Source: Caldithrix sp.
GTDB taxonomy: Bacteria; Zhuqueibacterota; Zhuqueibacteria; Oceanimicrobiales; Oceanimicrobiaceae
Assembly: GCA_004357015.1 (NCBI GenBank)
Contig: SMXE01000068.1
Location: forward strand, 1 to 7,767
Direction: 5' to 3'
DNA length: 7,767 nucleotides
The position numbers and the translations under genes are program-made. Of the stretch, positions 7,472 through 7,767 are shown piece by piece. The stretch's first letter is position 1, and every line of letters starts with the position of its first letter. The notes beneath the pieces were generated by a model that worked only from the letters and a program-made list of their open reading frames with translations, had not been told where the DNA came from and searched no databases.

Positions 7472-7476
7472 AGGAG
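7472..7476 (+). promoter_or_regulatory. Shine-Dalgarno sequence of rpsO
   Basis: AGGAG overlaps the end of the ribF-rpsO junction and lies 5 bases before the rpsO ATG at 7482. It is the best-placed SD in the window, in keeping with the high translation expected for a ribosomal protein. Confidence 0.75.
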
Positions 7477-7481
7477 ACCTG

Positions 7482-7751
7482 ATGGCATTAACAAAGGAAC
7501 AAAAGAACCAAATCATTACGAAGTACGGCAGCAGCGAAAACGACTCAGGGAAAACAGATGTTCAGATCGCGTTGCTGACGGAAAACATCAATCAGTTGAC
7601 GCCCCACTTCAGCAAGCACAAAAAGGATCATCATTCAAGGCGTGGCTTACTGAAAATGGTGGGCAAGAGAAGAAGGTTGCTGGATTATCTGGCAAAGAAG
7701 AACATCACGCGGTACAGGTCTCTGATTCAGGAACTGGGTATCCGTCGATAA
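7482..7751 (+). CDS. rpsO: 30S ribosomal protein S15
   Basis: S15 is a primary 16S rRNA-binding protein of the 30S platform that also forms a bridge to the 50S subunit. The 89-residue length is exactly typical. The family core is clear: [12 protein letters not shown] (25-36), [16 protein letters not shown] (42-57) with the His/Asp/Ser residues that contact the 16S three-way junction, and [11 protein letters not shown] (60-70), followed by the terminal LIQELGIRR. It begins 10 bases after ribF behind a strong SD. S15 often represses its own translation through a leader RNA structure, but here any such structure would have to overlap the end of ribF. Only 16 bases remain after the stop; pnp is the usual next gene but is not visible. 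Confidence 0.98.
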   Translation: MALTKEQKNQIITKYGSSENDSGKTDVQIALLTENINQLTPHFSKHKKDHHSRRGLLKMVGKRRRLLDYLAKKNITRYRSLIQELGIRR

Positions 7752-7767
7752 TACGGACCACTTTGAA

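Noticed and set aside
7742..7756. Hairpin CCGT...ACGG around the rpsO stop codon as a terminator
   Set aside because: The stem is only 4 bp with a 7-base loop and no T-run follows. The window ends too soon to judge the region.

Overview
This is an ordinary but informative piece of a bacterial chromosome: the conserved transcription/translation operon rimP-nusA-infB-ylxP(DUF503)-rbfA-truB-ribF-rpsO, all on the + strand. It is preceded by the 3' part of an unrelated membrane-anchored TPR protein gene. The window is densely coding. The only sizeable gap is the 124 bases at 625-748, which holds the likely operon promoter and a perfect hairpin with a T-run. No mobile element, CRISPR array, tRNA or rRNA was seen.

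The organism is probably a member of the Fibrobacterota-Chlorobiota-Bacteroidota (FCB) side of the bacterial tree, or a related uncultured lineage such as KSB1/Calditrichota. This is inference. It rests on a compact TruB without an obvious C-terminal PUA domain, the form of the IF2 N-terminal region, a promoter-like pair resembling the Bacteroidota -33/-7 elements, and several genes that start without a Shine-Dalgarno (SD) sequence. Other genes (nusA, truB, rpsO) do have SD-like sequences, so the lineage does not look like a typical Bacteroidota. The exact phylum cannot be settled by eye.

Layout: 1-624, TPR protein, open at the left edge and probably beginning outside the window. 625-748, promoter and hairpin. 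749-1195, rimP (30S maturation). 1228-2508, nusA (elongation/termination/antitermination). 2516-5161, infB (initiation factor IF2). 5169-5450, DUF503/YlxP. 5462-5815, rbfA (cold-shock 30S maturation factor). 5816-6523, truB (tRNA pseudouridine 55 synthase). 6533-7471, ribF (FMN/FAD synthesis). 7482-7751, rpsO (ribosomal protein S15). The window ends 16 bases later; in many bacteria pnp follows, but it is not visible here.

The genes are separated by 0-32 bases, so one polycistronic message is likely. Most products act on the 30S subunit (RimP, RbfA, S15, IF2), on RNA polymerase coupled to ribosome synthesis (NusA) or on tRNA (TruB). RibF is the metabolic exception and is commonly linked to truB. 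I found no previously undescribed system. The most interesting signal is the hairpin placed almost exactly where the rimP transcript should begin.
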